The notes: a model not told the origin generated them from the letters alone. A stretch of 64,000 nucleotides of DNA from Nitrospirota bacterium (GCA_016212105.1 JACRHJ010000021.1:1-64000); one strand, 5' to 3'. Counted from the stretch's first letter, positions 23,926 through 32,909 are shown. Made by a program: numbers and translations.

Positions 23926-25419
23926 ATGGGCGAGCGCTGGATGTGTCCACTGCTGGTTCGCTGGGTATCGCATATGCTAGCGGCGGCATTCGCAGTCTCC
24001 GTGCTCGCTCCTGCATGCGCGCAGGCGGAGGAATACCTCCACCTGCCGGGCGTGGTGCACCTCCAGACCGAGGGCGCGAGCCTTACCGGCGGCATGAGCG
24101 TCGAGCGCATGGTGGCCGAGGTAGAGAAGTCCGGGCTCGGGGTCGCGGTAATCACCGACCACGACAACATGCGAGTGGAGTACGGTATTTTCCCGCTCAG
24201 TGGTATTATTAAGAAGACGGCCGTGGCCACCTCCATCAGGACGTCCGGCCCAGACAGGTATCTTGCCGAGATACGCGAGGCGGGGGAAAGGCACCCGGGT
24301 GTGATAGTGATACCGGGTACGGAGGCGGTGCCAGCATACTACTGGGAAGGGAGCTACGTCGGCCACGACCTGTCCCTCCATAACTGGCACAGACATATAC
24401 TGTTAATCGGCATGGAGCGACCGGAGGACTACGAAGGCCTGCCTTCCGTGGGCGAGGGGTTCCCGCTGAAGCCCGGCGTCTCTTGCATCATTAACCTCTG
24501 GCCCGCCGCGCTCGTAATCAGCGGAGTCTGGCTGTTCCGGTACAACAGGAAGAAGACGGTCCATTTCGGAGCGAGCAGCATGACAGTACTGGTGCGCCCG
24601 TACCGTGCCATGGGCGGGCTGGTTTTTGTGGCCGGGGTCGCGCTAATTTATAACAACTACCCCTACTGCAATGCACGGTACGACCAGTATCATGGCGACC
24701 AGGGCTACGGGCCGTACCAGGAGGTCATAGACTACGCGGCTGTCCGGGGCGCGCTTACGTTCTGGGCACACCCGGATGTTAAGAGCGATGAGACTTACGA
24801 GGGGGTCAGGATGGAGACGCTCCCCTACCCCGAGGCGATGCTCAGGACGGCCGGTTATACAGGCTTCGCCGCCCAGCAGGAAGGCGAGAGGTTCACGGCG
24901 GTCCCGGGCGGGACGTGGGACAGGGCGCTGATGGAGTACTGCAAAGGGACCAAGGAAAAACCCGCCTGGGCGCTTGGCGAGCTGGACTACAAGGAGGGCG
25001 GATGGATGGGCGACACCCAGACGGTGTTCCTGGTCAAAGAGAAGACAAAAACGGAGGTAATGTCCGCGATGCGTGAGGGCAGGATGTACTCCGTTACCGG
25101 AGACTACAAGCCGGTGCTGCGCGACTTCCGCGTATCGGACACGGCCACGGGCGGCACCGCGACCATGGGCGGCGAGGCCGCATGCTCCGGCAACCCGGCC
25201 GTGCGCGTCTCCATGAACGTACCGGGCCGGTGGCCCAGGAAGCTCATACTCATCAGGGACGGCAAGGCCATAAAGACCTTCGAGGCGGCGGGAGACGTGG
25301 AAATATCCTACGAGGACAAGGACGCGCCCGGCGCGGGCCTGGGTTATTACAGGCTGATGGTCGAGCGCGGCATCGTGACGAACCCGGTCTTCGTCAGGTA
25401 CGGGAGGGGCCGGACATGA
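23926..25419 (+). CDS. PHP-domain metal-dependent phosphoesterase-like protein with internal membrane segments
   Basis: A 497-residue protein. An N-terminal hydrophobic segment (about 17-32) precedes a PHP-like domain with GVVHLQTEGA and VAVITDHDN (D78, H79, D80). Two hydrophobic helices interrupt the domain near residues 185-200 and 225-245. The PHP signature then resumes (YAAVRGALTFWAHPD, WALGELDYKEG). The C-terminal 100 residues are beta-rich. PHP proteins hydrolyse phosphoesters. Here the segments suggest the domain is anchored or membrane-embedded, which is unusual. ATGA overlap with the next gene. Confidence 0.7.
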   Translation: MGERWMCPLLVRWVSHMLAAAFAVSVLAPACAQAEEYLHLPGVVHLQTEGASLTGGMSVERMVAEVEKSGLGVAVITDHDNMRVEYGIFPLSGIIKKTAVATSIRTSGPDRYLAEIREAGERHPGVIVIPGTEAVPAYYWEGSYVGHDLSLHNWHRHILLIGMERPEDYEGLPSVGEGFPLKPGVSCIINLWPAALVISGVWLFRYNRKKTVHFGASSMTVLVRPYRAMGGLVFVAGVALIYNNYPYCNARYDQYHGDQGYGPYQEVIDYAAVRGALTFWAHPDVKSDETYEGVRMETLPYPEAMLRTAGYTGFAAQQEGERFTAVPGGTWDRALMEYCKGTKEKPAWALGELDYKEGGWMGDTQTVFLVKEKTKTEVMSAMREGRMYSVTGDYKPVLRDFRVSDTATGGTATMGGEAACSGNPAVRVSMNVPGRWPRKLILIRDGKAIKTFEAAGDVEISYEDKDAPGAGLGYYRLMVERGIVTNPVFVRYGRGRT

Positions 25420-26102
25420 TAGCCGCGATACACCAGCCGCACTACCTCCCCTGGCCGGGCTTCATGGACAAGATGGACCAGGCAGACGTGTTCATATACC
25501 TCGACACCGTGGACTACAAACGGAACGAGTGGCAGAACAGGAACCGCATCCGGACCGCCTGGGGCTGGCAGTGGCTTACCGTGCCGGTGGTCCATAACGC
25601 TGGCGACAAGATAAGGGACATCAGGATAGACGGAGGCAGGTGGCAGAGGAAGCACCTCCAGGCCTTCATGAACCATTACAGGGGGGCGCCGTTCTTCGGC
25701 CGGTGCATGCCGCTCCTTAAAGAGCGGCTCTACGACAGGGACTGGGGATGCCTCGCCGACCTGAACATAGCCACCTCCGAGTTGTTCCGGGAGATGATGG
25801 GGATAACGACGAGGACGCTCCGTGCCTCGGAGCTTGACGCGCGCGAGGAGCCTACGCTCCGGCTGATAGACCTATGCAAGGCCGCCGGCGCGGACACATA
25901 CCTTTCAGGGAGCTGCGGCCGCGACTATATGAAAACAGAATACTTCGATGAGGCGGGGATAAGGCTTATTTTTCAGGAGTTCTCACCCCCTGTCTACACG
26001 CAGGCGTACGAGGGGTTCATCCCCGGCCTCTCGACGATAGACCACCTGATGAACACGGGCGACGGCCTGCTTGCGCTCTTGCGGGAAGGGAGAAACGGAT
26101 GA
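25416..26102 (+). CDS. WbqC-family protein
   Basis: A 228-residue protein that opens with IAAIHQPHYLPWPGFMDKM, the signature of the WbqC family, and continues with DTVDYKRNEWQNRNRI and a C-terminal QEFSPPVYTQAYEGFIPGLS segment. WbqC-like proteins are found in O-antigen and aminosugar-modifying loci and are thought to help in N-acyl sugar synthesis; their chemistry is not settled. It overlaps its neighbours by 4 bases on each side. Confidence 0.88.
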   Translation: MIAAIHQPHYLPWPGFMDKMDQADVFIYLDTVDYKRNEWQNRNRIRTAWGWQWLTVPVVHNAGDKIRDIRIDGGRWQRKHLQAFMNHYRGAPFFGRCMPLLKERLYDRDWGCLADLNIATSELFREMMGITTRTLRASELDAREEPTLRLIDLCKAAGADTYLSGSCGRDYMKTEYFDEAGIRLIFQEFSPPVYTQAYEGFIPGLSTIDHLMNTGDGLLALLREGRNG

Positions 26103-26722
26103 AGATGAACATACTCGCCATAGGAGCGCACCCGGACGACCTGGAGATAGGCTGCGCCGGAACACTCATCAAGTACGCGGAGCAGGGACACGACGTGCAT
26201 ATGCTGGTGATGACGGGAGGAGAGTGCGGCGGCGACCCGTCGGTCAGATGCGAGGAGCAGCAGCTCTCCGCCGACCTTATAGGGGCGAAGGAATTATTCT
26301 GGGGCGGGTACCAGGACGCGAAGCTCCCGCTCGACCAGTCCCTGATACAGGACATCGAGTACTCGGTCGCGTCGCTCAAGCCGACGTTCATTCTCGCCCC
26401 TTATTTCGACGACACGCACCAGGACCACAGGCACCTCTCGCAGTGCACGGTCAGCGCGACGCGCTACACCAGGAACGTCCTATTCTATGAATGTCCAACA
26501 ACGCAGAACTTCACGCCGACGGTGTTCGTCGACATCACCGAGCAGATGGACAGGAAGGTCTGCGCGCTCCTCGCCCATTCGTCGCAGGTGCACAGGACGA
26601 GGGTCAACAACGTCGACATAGTGTCCGTCGCCCAGGCAAACGCGCGGTTCCGGGGCGTGCAGGGCAGGACGCAGTGGGCGGAAGGGTTCGTCCCGCTCAG
26701 GCTGTTCATAAATGTGGGATAA
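26099..26722 (+). CDS. PIG-L/LmbE-family deacetylase
   Basis: A 207-residue zinc hydrolase of the GlcNAc-PI/LmbE family: AIGAHPDDLEIGCAGT (zinc ligands H11 and D14 region) and YFDDTHQDHRH with the second His site. These enzymes remove N-acetyl groups from sugar or pseudosugar substrates. In this setting, next to WbqC and an aminotransferase, deacetylation of an N-acetylated sugar intermediate is plausible. Confidence 0.9.
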   Translation: MKMNILAIGAHPDDLEIGCAGTLIKYAEQGHDVHMLVMTGGECGGDPSVRCEEQQLSADLIGAKELFWGGYQDAKLPLDQSLIQDIEYSVASLKPTFILAPYFDDTHQDHRHLSQCTVSATRYTRNVLFYECPTTQNFTPTVFVDITEQMDRKVCALLAHSSQVHRTRVNNVDIVSVAQANARFRGVQGRTQWAEGFVPLRLFINVG

Positions 26723-26728
26723 CATGAC

Positions 26729-27862
26729 ATGGCCGACATAGGAATACGTAACGTGCTCTGGACGGCGGCCCTCATCGCTGCCCTTGCGCTGCTCGTCGAG
26801 CCCGCGAGGGGGATACTGTTCCGCGGCGGGCCGGACTGGGTATATGCACTCGCTATATCCTTTTCCATCACGTTCCTGGCAACCCCGGCCGCGATGAGGC
26901 TCGCGGTCAAGGTCGGCGCGGTCGACCTGCCGGACGCCCGCAAGGTGCACGACACGCCGACGCCGAGGCTTGGCGGCCTCGCGGTATTCGCGGGCGTGTC
27001 CGCCGCCGTTCTTACCAACAGCGGGCTCGGATACGGGATGGTCGCGGCGCTCGTGGGCGGGGCAATGATGGTCGCGCTCGGTTACTTCGACGACGTGCGG
27101 GGGCTGTCGTCCACGTTCAGGCTGTTCGTCCAGCTGCTCGCTGCCGGGCTCGTAATAGCTTCGGGGAAGCTCCTCACCCTCTTCCCTCCGAGCATGCCCG
27201 GCCTCATCGCCAACGTGCTCGTGACGCTGCTATGGATAATCGGCATAACCAACGCAATGAACCTGTTCGACGGGATGGACGGCCTCGCTGCCGGGCTCTC
27301 CTGCATTGTTGCATTCTTCATGGGGGTAGTCGCTTTCCAGACCGGCCAGCCCCAGCTCGGCTGGATGTCGGTCGTTATCATAGGCGCCTGCCTGGGGTTT
27401 CTGCCGTACAACTTCAAGACAAGTGGGCGCGCCGAGGTTTTCCTCGGGGACTCCGGCAGTACATTCCTCGGATTCGTACTCGCATGCATGGCGGTAAAGG
27501 GCAACTGGTCGGACAACAACCCTGTCATATCGCTGTCCAACCCTATACTGATATTCTGGGTGCTGATATACGACATGGTGCACATCACGGTCGAGCGGTT
27601 CTATACAGGGAAGACCCACACCGTACGCGAGTGGCTGGACTATGTCGGCAAGGACCACCTGCACCACAGGATGGCGAGGGTCCTGAAGAGTCAGAAGAAG
27701 AGCGTGCTTTTCATATACCTGCTGTCGGCCTCGCTCGGCATATCCGCTATCGCGCTCAGGAGCGTGGACGACGTATACGTCGCCCTCCTGCTCCTTCTCC
27801 AGGCCGTCATAATAGTCCTGATGATCACATTTCTGGAGGTCGCGTCCCGGCACAGGGAGTGA
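26729..27862 (+). CDS. WecA/MraY-family undecaprenyl-phosphate glycosyl-1-phosphate transferase
   Basis: A 377-residue integral membrane enzyme with about 10-11 helices. Signature cytoplasmic loops are PDARKVHDTPTPRLGGLAVF, GYFDDVRGL, NAMNLFDGMDGLAAG, VFLGDSGSTFLGF and HLHHRM, all WecA-like. It starts repeat-unit assembly by moving a HexNAc-1-phosphate from the UDP-sugar to undecaprenyl phosphate. It is the last gene of the exopolysaccharide locus, six bases after the deacetylase gene. The missing GDS-to-RFF signature of plant/bacterial MraY supports WecA rather than MraY. Confidence 0.88.
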   Translation: MADIGIRNVLWTAALIAALALLVEPARGILFRGGPDWVYALAISFSITFLATPAAMRLAVKVGAVDLPDARKVHDTPTPRLGGLAVFAGVSAAVLTNSGLGYGMVAALVGGAMMVALGYFDDVRGLSSTFRLFVQLLAAGLVIASGKLLTLFPPSMPGLIANVLVTLLWIIGITNAMNLFDGMDGLAAGLSCIVAFFMGVVAFQTGQPQLGWMSVVIIGACLGFLPYNFKTSGRAEVFLGDSGSTFLGFVLACMAVKGNWSDNNPVISLSNPILIFWVLIYDMVHITVERFYTGKTHTVREWLDYVGKDHLHHRMARVLKSQKKSVLFIYLLSASLGISAIALRSVDDVYVALLLLLQAVIIVLMITFLEVASRHRE

Positions 27863-27923
27863 ACCGTGAACACGGACCAACCTCGTTCAGCGTACTGTCG
27901 GTTGGCAAACAGTTCGAGATTAT

Positions 27924-28150
27924 TTAATCCCCTCGACGTAGTTGCCATAGACTTCGTACACAATAGCCTTCGAGGTGTCCCAGAAGGCGCACAAGCCTGT
28001 TCGAATCCGTGCCGACTGTCAGCGCCCATGCGGCGAACGTGTGTCTCAGGATGTAGGTACTCTTGTACGGGACTCCCGTAGAATTCAGTGTATTCGCCCA
28101 AGGGCCGTACTCTCTGCCGAATGCCTTTACGTCGGACACAGGGAGATTTT
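27924..28150 (-). pseudogene. Tyrosine recombinase (phage integrase) C-terminal remnant, frameshifted
   Basis: On the minus strand one frame reads ...KSTYILRHTFAAWALTVG...NRLVRLLGHLE, the conserved R-H-T and LLGH boxes of tyrosine recombinases. After a single-base shift, a second frame continues IVYEVYGNYVEGIK, which holds the expected catalytic Tyr region. Together they rebuild the last 60 or so residues of an integrase, so the gene is broken by a frameshift and lacks its N-terminal three quarters. The right end merges into the isomerase remnant. Confidence 0.7.
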
Positions 28151-28388
28151 CTCCGAGCTGTCGGGCGTCGAGTGGGCGCGCGGCTTCGGGAAGCGCATCT
28201 ACGAGCTGCACCTGCACGACAACTTGGGCGCGGCCGACGACCACATGCCGATAGGCGAAGGCGTGATAGACTTCGACGGGCTGTTCGAGGAGGTGCGTGC
28301 GCTCGTAATAGACCCGGTCTATACGCTTGAGGCGCATTCGGCCGAGGATGCGATGGTTAGTTTGGAGAGGGTGAAAAGGTATTTGTAA
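28131..28388 (+). pseudogene. Sugar-phosphate isomerase/epimerase (TIM-barrel), C-terminal remnant
   Basis: The frame from about 28137 reads as the last 80 residues of a xylose-isomerase-like TIM barrel: RIYELHLHDNLGAADDHMPIGEG (a metal- and substrate-site region) and DPVYTLEAHSAEDAMVSL. Whole proteins are about 260-280 residues; the upstream two thirds are missing, replaced by integrase remnant on the other strand. Without its own start it is probably dead. Confidence 0.65.
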
Positions 28389-28426
28389 CCGACGGGGTAA
28401 TTAGTGACTACCCATTTGATTACACG

Positions 28427-28708
28427 TTATTTTCTACTAATCTTTCTTATCGCTGCCATCAATAACAGATAATTGGCAACGCCTGCAACTATGCCTGCCA
28501 CACTTGCAATAATTTTCCCTTTAATCGGTATATTCAAGAACCAAAGTGGAATTATCACAAAAATCAGCAGGACTGTTAAGCCGGACGTTAGGCCAAAACG
28601 TATGGTCAGCGCTACACCATGTTTAAGCGCTACTATAACTATCACCGCAATAACTATTATCCCGGTAATAGCTGATATATCCCACATTGTCTTTGTAATA
28701 GTCATCAT
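28427..28708 (-). CDS. Small hypothetical membrane protein
   Basis: A 93-residue frame with three hydrophobic segments (about residues 14-30, 40-58 and 65-85) and a basic tail (IRKISRK). It is AT-rich compared with the flanking genes, suggesting transfer. No family recognised and no strong ribosome site seen, so it may be a chance frame; the three well-shaped helices favour a real gene. Confidence 0.45.
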   Translation of the reverse strand: MMTITKTMWDISAITGIIVIAVIVIVALKHGVALTIRFGLTSGLTVLLIFVIIPLWFLNIPIKGKIIASVAGIVAGVANYLLLMAAIRKISRK

Positions 28709-29047
28709 CTTTTATGCTTCTGTTGTCAGTCGGTAGGGTGGGCACGGCCCACCAATCACCGCCGTTATCTATCTATTCACTACCAATACCGGATAAATCC
28801 AAATCCCCCGTCGCGCCCCACTCCGCATCGTAAATCCCAAAATAAGCCCCGTGCCTCCCGGGAGAGGGGCTGGGGTGAGGGAGCGCCTTTCGTAGGGGCC
28901 GTACCAAGCGAAGCGCGTGTCGGCCCTTCTTCAAAATATGCCCGATAAATCGGGCAACTACAAATTCCTGGATTCCCGCCTTCGCGGGAATGACGAGCAA
29001 AGCCAAAAGCAGGTCCCTCGACTTCGCTCGGGACGACACCCCTGAAC
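28709..29047. repeat. Gene-free repeat block
   Basis: Contains a 'gtcggtagggtgggcacggccc' type tract, a 'cctctcccgggaggcac' inverted unit around 28850-28880, a 'ggccgtaccaagcgaagcgcgtgtcggccc' tract around 28895-28925, and a 'gattcccgcc/ggcgggaatc' hairpin near 28966-28994. No convincing gene. Confidence 0.7.
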
Positions 29048-29923
29048 TCACATCCTCAACGTCCTAACAAACGCAAACAAACTCCCTGTCAACCCGAGCA
29101 GCCCGCCGGACGCGATCATCCCCAGCCACGCCCAGACCGGCAGGAAGGCAAGCCCGCCCGGCGCAAGGAGCATCACGGACGGCGTGCCGGACAGGTAATG
29201 CAGCAGGCCGTACAGCACGCCGAGCGACAGCCCGGCGGCGATGAGCCCCTGGAACAACCCCTCCAGTAAAAACGGCCCCATTATAAAAATCCGGGCCGCG
29301 CCCATAAGCTTCATCACGGCAATCTCCTCCGAGTGGTTCAATACCGCGAGCCGGAGCGTGCTGTAGCTTATGAACACGACCCCCATAAGGACGGCAAGGC
29401 CGAGCGCGAGCCCGGCTATCCGGAACGACGCGAGCATCGACCGGAGCTTCCCTGCCTCCTCCTGCATGTAGTTCACCTCGTCCACGCCCTGCATCGTCCG
29501 CACCTCCTTGACGAGGGCCATCGCGGCCTCGGGGCCGGCATCGGGCCGGAGGGCCACGTCGAGCGACGCGGGCAGGGGGTTCGTGCCGAGGCTGTCTATC
29601 AGCGCGGCCTCGTCCTTCCGGGACCCCCGGAAGTCTTCGAGCGCCTTGTCCTTGGAGGTGTACGTCACGCCCGAGACGAGCGGGCTCCCCTTGAGCCTGT
29701 CCTGGACCGCGTCCAGCTGGGCCTGGCTGACGTGGTCGGAGAGGTATACCGAGAGCGGGAACTTCTCGGACATAAGGTCCAGCGCGGCCTTCATGTTCAT
29801 GAACACGGCAAGGTACGTGCCGAGGAAACCGAGCGCGACCGACAGCGTCACGGCGGTGAAGAGAGACGTGACCTTGGCCTCCCAGAGGTTCCTGAACGCG
29901 GACGATATGAAGTAGCGTATCAC
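29048..29923 (-). CDS. ftsX: Cell division permease-like protein FtsX
   Basis: A 291-residue protein with the FtsX plan: a cytoplasmic start (YFISSAFRNLWEAKVTSLFTA) leading into helix 1, a large extracytoplasmic domain, then three C-terminal helices with EEIAVMKLMGA, the FtsX/MacB coupling motif. FtsX with the ATPase FtsE controls septal peptidoglycan hydrolases. Here the upstream neighbour is corA, not ftsE, so its partner must be encoded elsewhere. No alternative start looks better. Confidence 0.88.
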   Translation of the reverse strand: MIRYFISSAFRNLWEAKVTSLFTAVTLSVALGFLGTYLAVFMNMKAALDLMSEKFPLSVYLSDHVSQAQLDAVQDRLKGSPLVSGVTYTSKDKALEDFRGSRKDEAALIDSLGTNPLPASLDVALRPDAGPEAAMALVKEVRTMQGVDEVNYMQEEAGKLRSMLASFRIAGLALGLAVLMGVVFISYSTLRLAVLNHSEEIAVMKLMGAARIFIMGPFLLEGLFQGLIAAGLSLGVLYGLLHYLSGTPSVMLLAPGGLAFLPVWAWLGMIASGGLLGLTGSLFAFVRTLRM

Positions 29924-29948
29924 TTGCCGGAAATCTCCTTATATATAT

Positions 29949-31019
29949 TCACAGCCACTTCTTCCTCCTGAAATATACCAGCATACCGGCCACGATTGCA
30001 AGCATAACCAGCCAGACGGCGGGGTATCCCCACCGGGCCCCAAGCTCCGGCATGAACTCGAAGTTCATGCCGTATACGCCTACTATGAAGGTGAGGGGGA
30101 TGAATATGGTCGCAATAATGGTCAGGACCTTCATCACCTCGTTCATGCGGTTGCTGATGCTCGAAAGGTATATGTCGAGCATGCCGGAGAGCATGTCCCG
30201 GTAGGTCTCGACGGTGTCCATCGCCTGTATCGTATGGTCGTAGACGTCGCGCAGGTATATGACGGTGCCCGGCTGGACGAGAGCCGTGTCCGCCCTCTGG
30301 AGGCCGCTTATGACCTCGCGCAGCGGCCATACCGACTTCCGGAGGTAGATCATCTCGCGCTTCATGCGGTGTATGGAGTGTACCGTGGCCGGGGTCGGGT
30401 CCGCGACCAGTGCGTCCTCGATGTCCTCTATCGTCTCGCCGAGAGACTCGAGCACCGCGAAGTAGTTGTCCACGACGAGGTCGATAAGCGTGTACGCGAG
30501 GAAGTCCGCGCCCATCTTCCGGATGCGGCCCTTGTTGCCCCGGAGCCTGTCACGGACCGGGTCGAACTCGTCGTCCGGCCTCTCCTGCAGCGAGATGACG
30601 AAGTTCGGGCCGAGTATGATGCTGACCTGTTCGGACATCACGCCGCTGCCGTTTACGTTCCCTTTATTTTCGAGCATACGGAGGACGATGTATATGTAAT
30701 CTCCGTAGTCCTCCATCTTGGGACGCTGGTCGGTGTTGAGGATGTCCTCAAGGACGAGCGGGTGCAGGCCGAAGCAGTGTCCGACCTTCTCCAGCACCTC
30801 GACCTGGTGCAGGCCGACCACGTTTATCCATGTGACCGTCTTCCTGTCCTTGTACGGGATGCATGCGTCGAGGCCGCTGATGTCGCTCTCGGTGATGGTC
30901 TCGCTGTCGAACACCATGCACGTGACGCTGGCCTTCTCGACCTTCCGCTCGCCTATGTGCACGAGAGTGCCGGGCGGGAGCCCCGCCTTCTTCGACCGTC
31001 TCTTGATTGTCCTCGCCAT
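29949..31019 (-). CDS. corA: CorA-family magnesium/cobalt transporter
   Basis: About 356 residues, with a large cytoplasmic domain and two C-terminal helices; the channel signature YGMNFEFMPE lies near residues 316-325 at the end of the first helix, and the basic C-terminus RRKKWL is typical. CorA forms pentameric Mg2+ channels. I choose the ATG at 31019 because GGAGGG stands five bases upstream; a GTG at 31031 four codons earlier lies within that ribosome site. Ends 25 bases before ftsX, so the two may be co-transcribed. Confidence 0.92.
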   Translation of the reverse strand: MARTIKRRSKKAGLPPGTLVHIGERKVEKASVTCMVFDSETITESDISGLDACIPYKDRKTVTWINVVGLHQVEVLEKVGHCFGLHPLVLEDILNTDQRPKMEDYGDYIYIVLRMLENKGNVNGSGVMSEQVSIILGPNFVISLQERPDDEFDPVRDRLRGNKGRIRKMGADFLAYTLIDLVVDNYFAVLESLGETIEDIEDALVADPTPATVHSIHRMKREMIYLRKSVWPLREVISGLQRADTALVQPGTVIYLRDVYDHTIQAMDTVETYRDMLSGMLDIYLSSISNRMNEVMKVLTIIATIFIPLTFIVGVYGMNFEFMPELGARWGYPAVWLVMLAIVAGMLVYFRRKKWL

Positions 31020-31081
31020 GCGTCCCTCCACGGGTTGTTAAGAGAAAGGATACCCACGCGGGCGTTTCATTGCAAGTTATT

Positions 31082-31225
31082 TCTGCGGGCGGTGACAGGG
31101 CCGGGCTGATGTGGTAGAATTTCAATAGCTGTCACCCCCGCGAAAGCGGGGGCCCAGTGACTTTGGACTGAGCTGGTTGCACATGCAATGAAAGTCGCTG
31201 GATTCCCGCTTTCGCGGGAATGACG
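31082..31225. repeat. Paired inverted repeats upstream of bcp
   Basis: Two 'cgcgaaagcggg' type inverted repeats (about 31136-31160 and 31200-31222) face each other across a 40-base spacer, forming a larger palindromic unit typical of a MITE-like element. It lies between corA and bcp on divergent strands. Confidence 0.65.
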
Positions 31226-31250
31226 GACTTTATTAATCAAGGAGGCGCAC

Positions 31251-31727
31251 ATGCCCGAAGAAGGAAAGAAGGCCCCGCTTTTCTGCCTGCGGGGGATAGA
31301 CAAGGACGGCGTCGAGGCCGAGTTCAGCCTGGCAAAGCTCCTCAAGGAGGGCAGGCCGATGATACTCTACTTCTACCCCAAAGACAACACGCCCGGCTGC
31401 ACGACCGAGGCCTGCGACTTCCGGGACAACATGAACCGGCTGACCGGCATTGCGACCGTCGTCGGCGTGAGCCGGGACTCGATTGCCAGCCACCTGAAGT
31501 TCAGGGAGCAGCACGGCCTGAACTTCATCCTGCTGACCGACCCGGACCACAAGGTGATGGAGGCCTACGGCGCGTGGGGCGAGAAGACGTCCTACGGCAA
31601 GACCACTGAGGGCGTGATACGCTCGACTTACATCATCGGCACGGACGGGAAGGTGAAGAAGCAGATGCTGAACGTCAAGGCCAAGGGGCATGTGGACAGG
31701 GTGCTGGAGGAGATGGGGAAATTATAA
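31251..31727 (+). CDS. bcp: Thioredoxin-dependent peroxiredoxin (Bcp/PrxQ type)
   Basis: A 158-residue peroxiredoxin with the Bcp active site YFYPKDNTPGCTTEACDF: peroxidatic C50 and resolving C55, five residues apart as in the 2-Cys PrxQ group. The central RDSIASHLKFREQHGLNF and DPDHKVMEAYG segments are standard. It reduces organic and hydrogen peroxides in the cytoplasm using thioredoxin. AAGGAGG lies a few bases before the ATG at 31251. Single-gene unit flanked by repeats. Confidence 0.93.
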   Translation: MPEEGKKAPLFCLRGIDKDGVEAEFSLAKLLKEGRPMILYFYPKDNTPGCTTEACDFRDNMNRLTGIATVVGVSRDSIASHLKFREQHGLNFILLTDPDHKVMEAYGAWGEKTSYGKTTEGVIRSTYIIGTDGKVKKQMLNVKAKGHVDRVLEEMGKL

Positions 31728-31734
31728 GGCGGGC

Positions 31735-32006
31735 TTCGTCCAATTGTAGGGGCCGACCTGAGTGTCGTCCCTTCTTGCTTTTGTGTAGGGGCGGGTCTCT
31801 GTGCCCGCCCATCTCCCTTCGGCGCGCCGGGGGCGTCGCGCCCTACATAGGACCAAGAAGGGCCGACACGCGCTTCGCTTGGTACGGCCCCTACATTAAG
31901 TCACTGGATTCCCGCCGGAGTTTACCCCGGTACGCCTGAAGCCGGGGCGGGAATGACGGTCTTTCTCCCCTCTCCCCGCAGTGGGAGAGGGGCTGGGGGT
32001 GAGGGT
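31735..32006. repeat. Repeat block between bcp and rsmE
   Basis: Holds several families in sequence: two 'taggggc...gggtctctgtgcccgccc' type units, a 'ggcgcgccgggggcgtcgcgccc' tract, a 'ggccgacacgcgcttcgcttggtacggcccc' unit, a 'gattcccgccgg...ccggggcgggaatgac' element and a 'cctctccccgcagtgggagaggggc' unit. No convincing gene. Confidence 0.7.
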
Positions 32007-32010
32007 TCCA

Positions 32011-32748
32011 TTATCCAACATCCCCCAGTTCATACTGAACGATAGCCAGCGCGGCGACGGCGGCGGTCTCGGTGCGCAGTATCCGGGGCCCGAGGCCCGC
32101 GACGGCGTAGCCTGCCTCGACGGCCTCGTCCACCTCGGCTTGCGTCAGTCCGCCCTCCGGCCCGACGAGGAGCGCGACCGACCCGGCCGGCCCGGCGGAG
32201 CGCAGAAGCGCCCGCAGCCCCTCGGACTTCGCCCCCTCGTAGAACACCACCTTCACGTCCGCGTCCTTCGTAGCCTCCAGGTACTCGCGCAGGTCCATGT
32301 AATCGGGCACCTCCGGCACGGAGACGCGCCCGGACTGCTGCGCCGCCTCCGTGGCGATGCGCCGGAGCCGGGACTGTGCCTTGACCGCGCCTTCCCTGTC
32401 CGGCCTCCGGACGGAGCGCTCCATCAGAACGGGTATGACCGTCGAGACGCCAAGCTCGACCGCCTTCTGAACGACCCATTCGAGCTTTTCGCCTTTGGGC
32501 ACGCCCTGGCCGAGCGTGAGCTTCAGCCTCACGGGGTCCTGTAATACCGTGGTGGACACTATCCTGAGTGTTACTGACTTCGTGGAGATGGACTCGATGG
32601 CGGTATCGTACTCGCGTGCGCCGTCGAAGAGGGTCACGGAGTCGCCCGGCTTCATGCGCAGGACCCTCGCGAGCCGCCTGGCCTCGGCCTCGGGGAGGGT
32701 TACGGAGTCGGCGGTGATGAGTTCGGGCTGGATGAAGATTCTTGGCAT
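32011..32748 (-). CDS. rsmE: 16S rRNA (uracil-1498-N3)-methyltransferase
   Basis: A 245-residue SPOUT-family enzyme. It opens with MPRIFIQPEL and a PUA-like domain with HLxRVLRMKPGD-like RRLARVLRMKPGDSVTLFDG. The C-terminal knot carries LLVGPEGGLTQAEVDEA and LGPRILRTETAAVAAL, the SAM-binding signatures. It methylates U1498 in the ribosomal decoding region. Commonly located just after dnaJ, as here (downstream of dnaJ on the minus strand), which supports the call. Confidence 0.93.
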   Translation of the reverse strand: MPRIFIQPELITADSVTLPEAEARRLARVLRMKPGDSVTLFDGAREYDTAIESISTKSVTLRIVSTTVLQDPVRLKLTLGQGVPKGEKLEWVVQKAVELGVSTVIPVLMERSVRRPDREGAVKAQSRLRRIATEAAQQSGRVSVPEVPDYMDLREYLEATKDADVKVVFYEGAKSEGLRALLRSAGPAGSVALLVGPEGGLTQAEVDEAVEAGYAVAGLGPRILRTETAAVAALAIVQYELGDVG

Positions 32749-32755
32749 TACACCC

Positions 32756-32905
32756 CCGTGTGGAGACCCCTCACCCCAACCCCTCTCCCGCGAGGAGAGG
32801 GGAATTATATACAGGCAGATTCTTCGCTTCGCTCAGAATGACAAACGCTTTTCTTCCCCCTCCCTCCTTGCGGGGGAGGGGGCAGGGGGGCTGGAGGTGT
32901 CTCTA
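32756..32905. repeat. Repeat block between dnaJ and rsmE
   Basis: Includes a 'cctctcccgcgaggagaggggaa' inverted unit, a 'tacaggcagattcttcgcttcgctcagaatgac' unit (also near 34065, 49430) and a 'cctccttgcgggggagggggc' unit. Confidence 0.65.
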
Positions 32906-32909
32906 CCTT

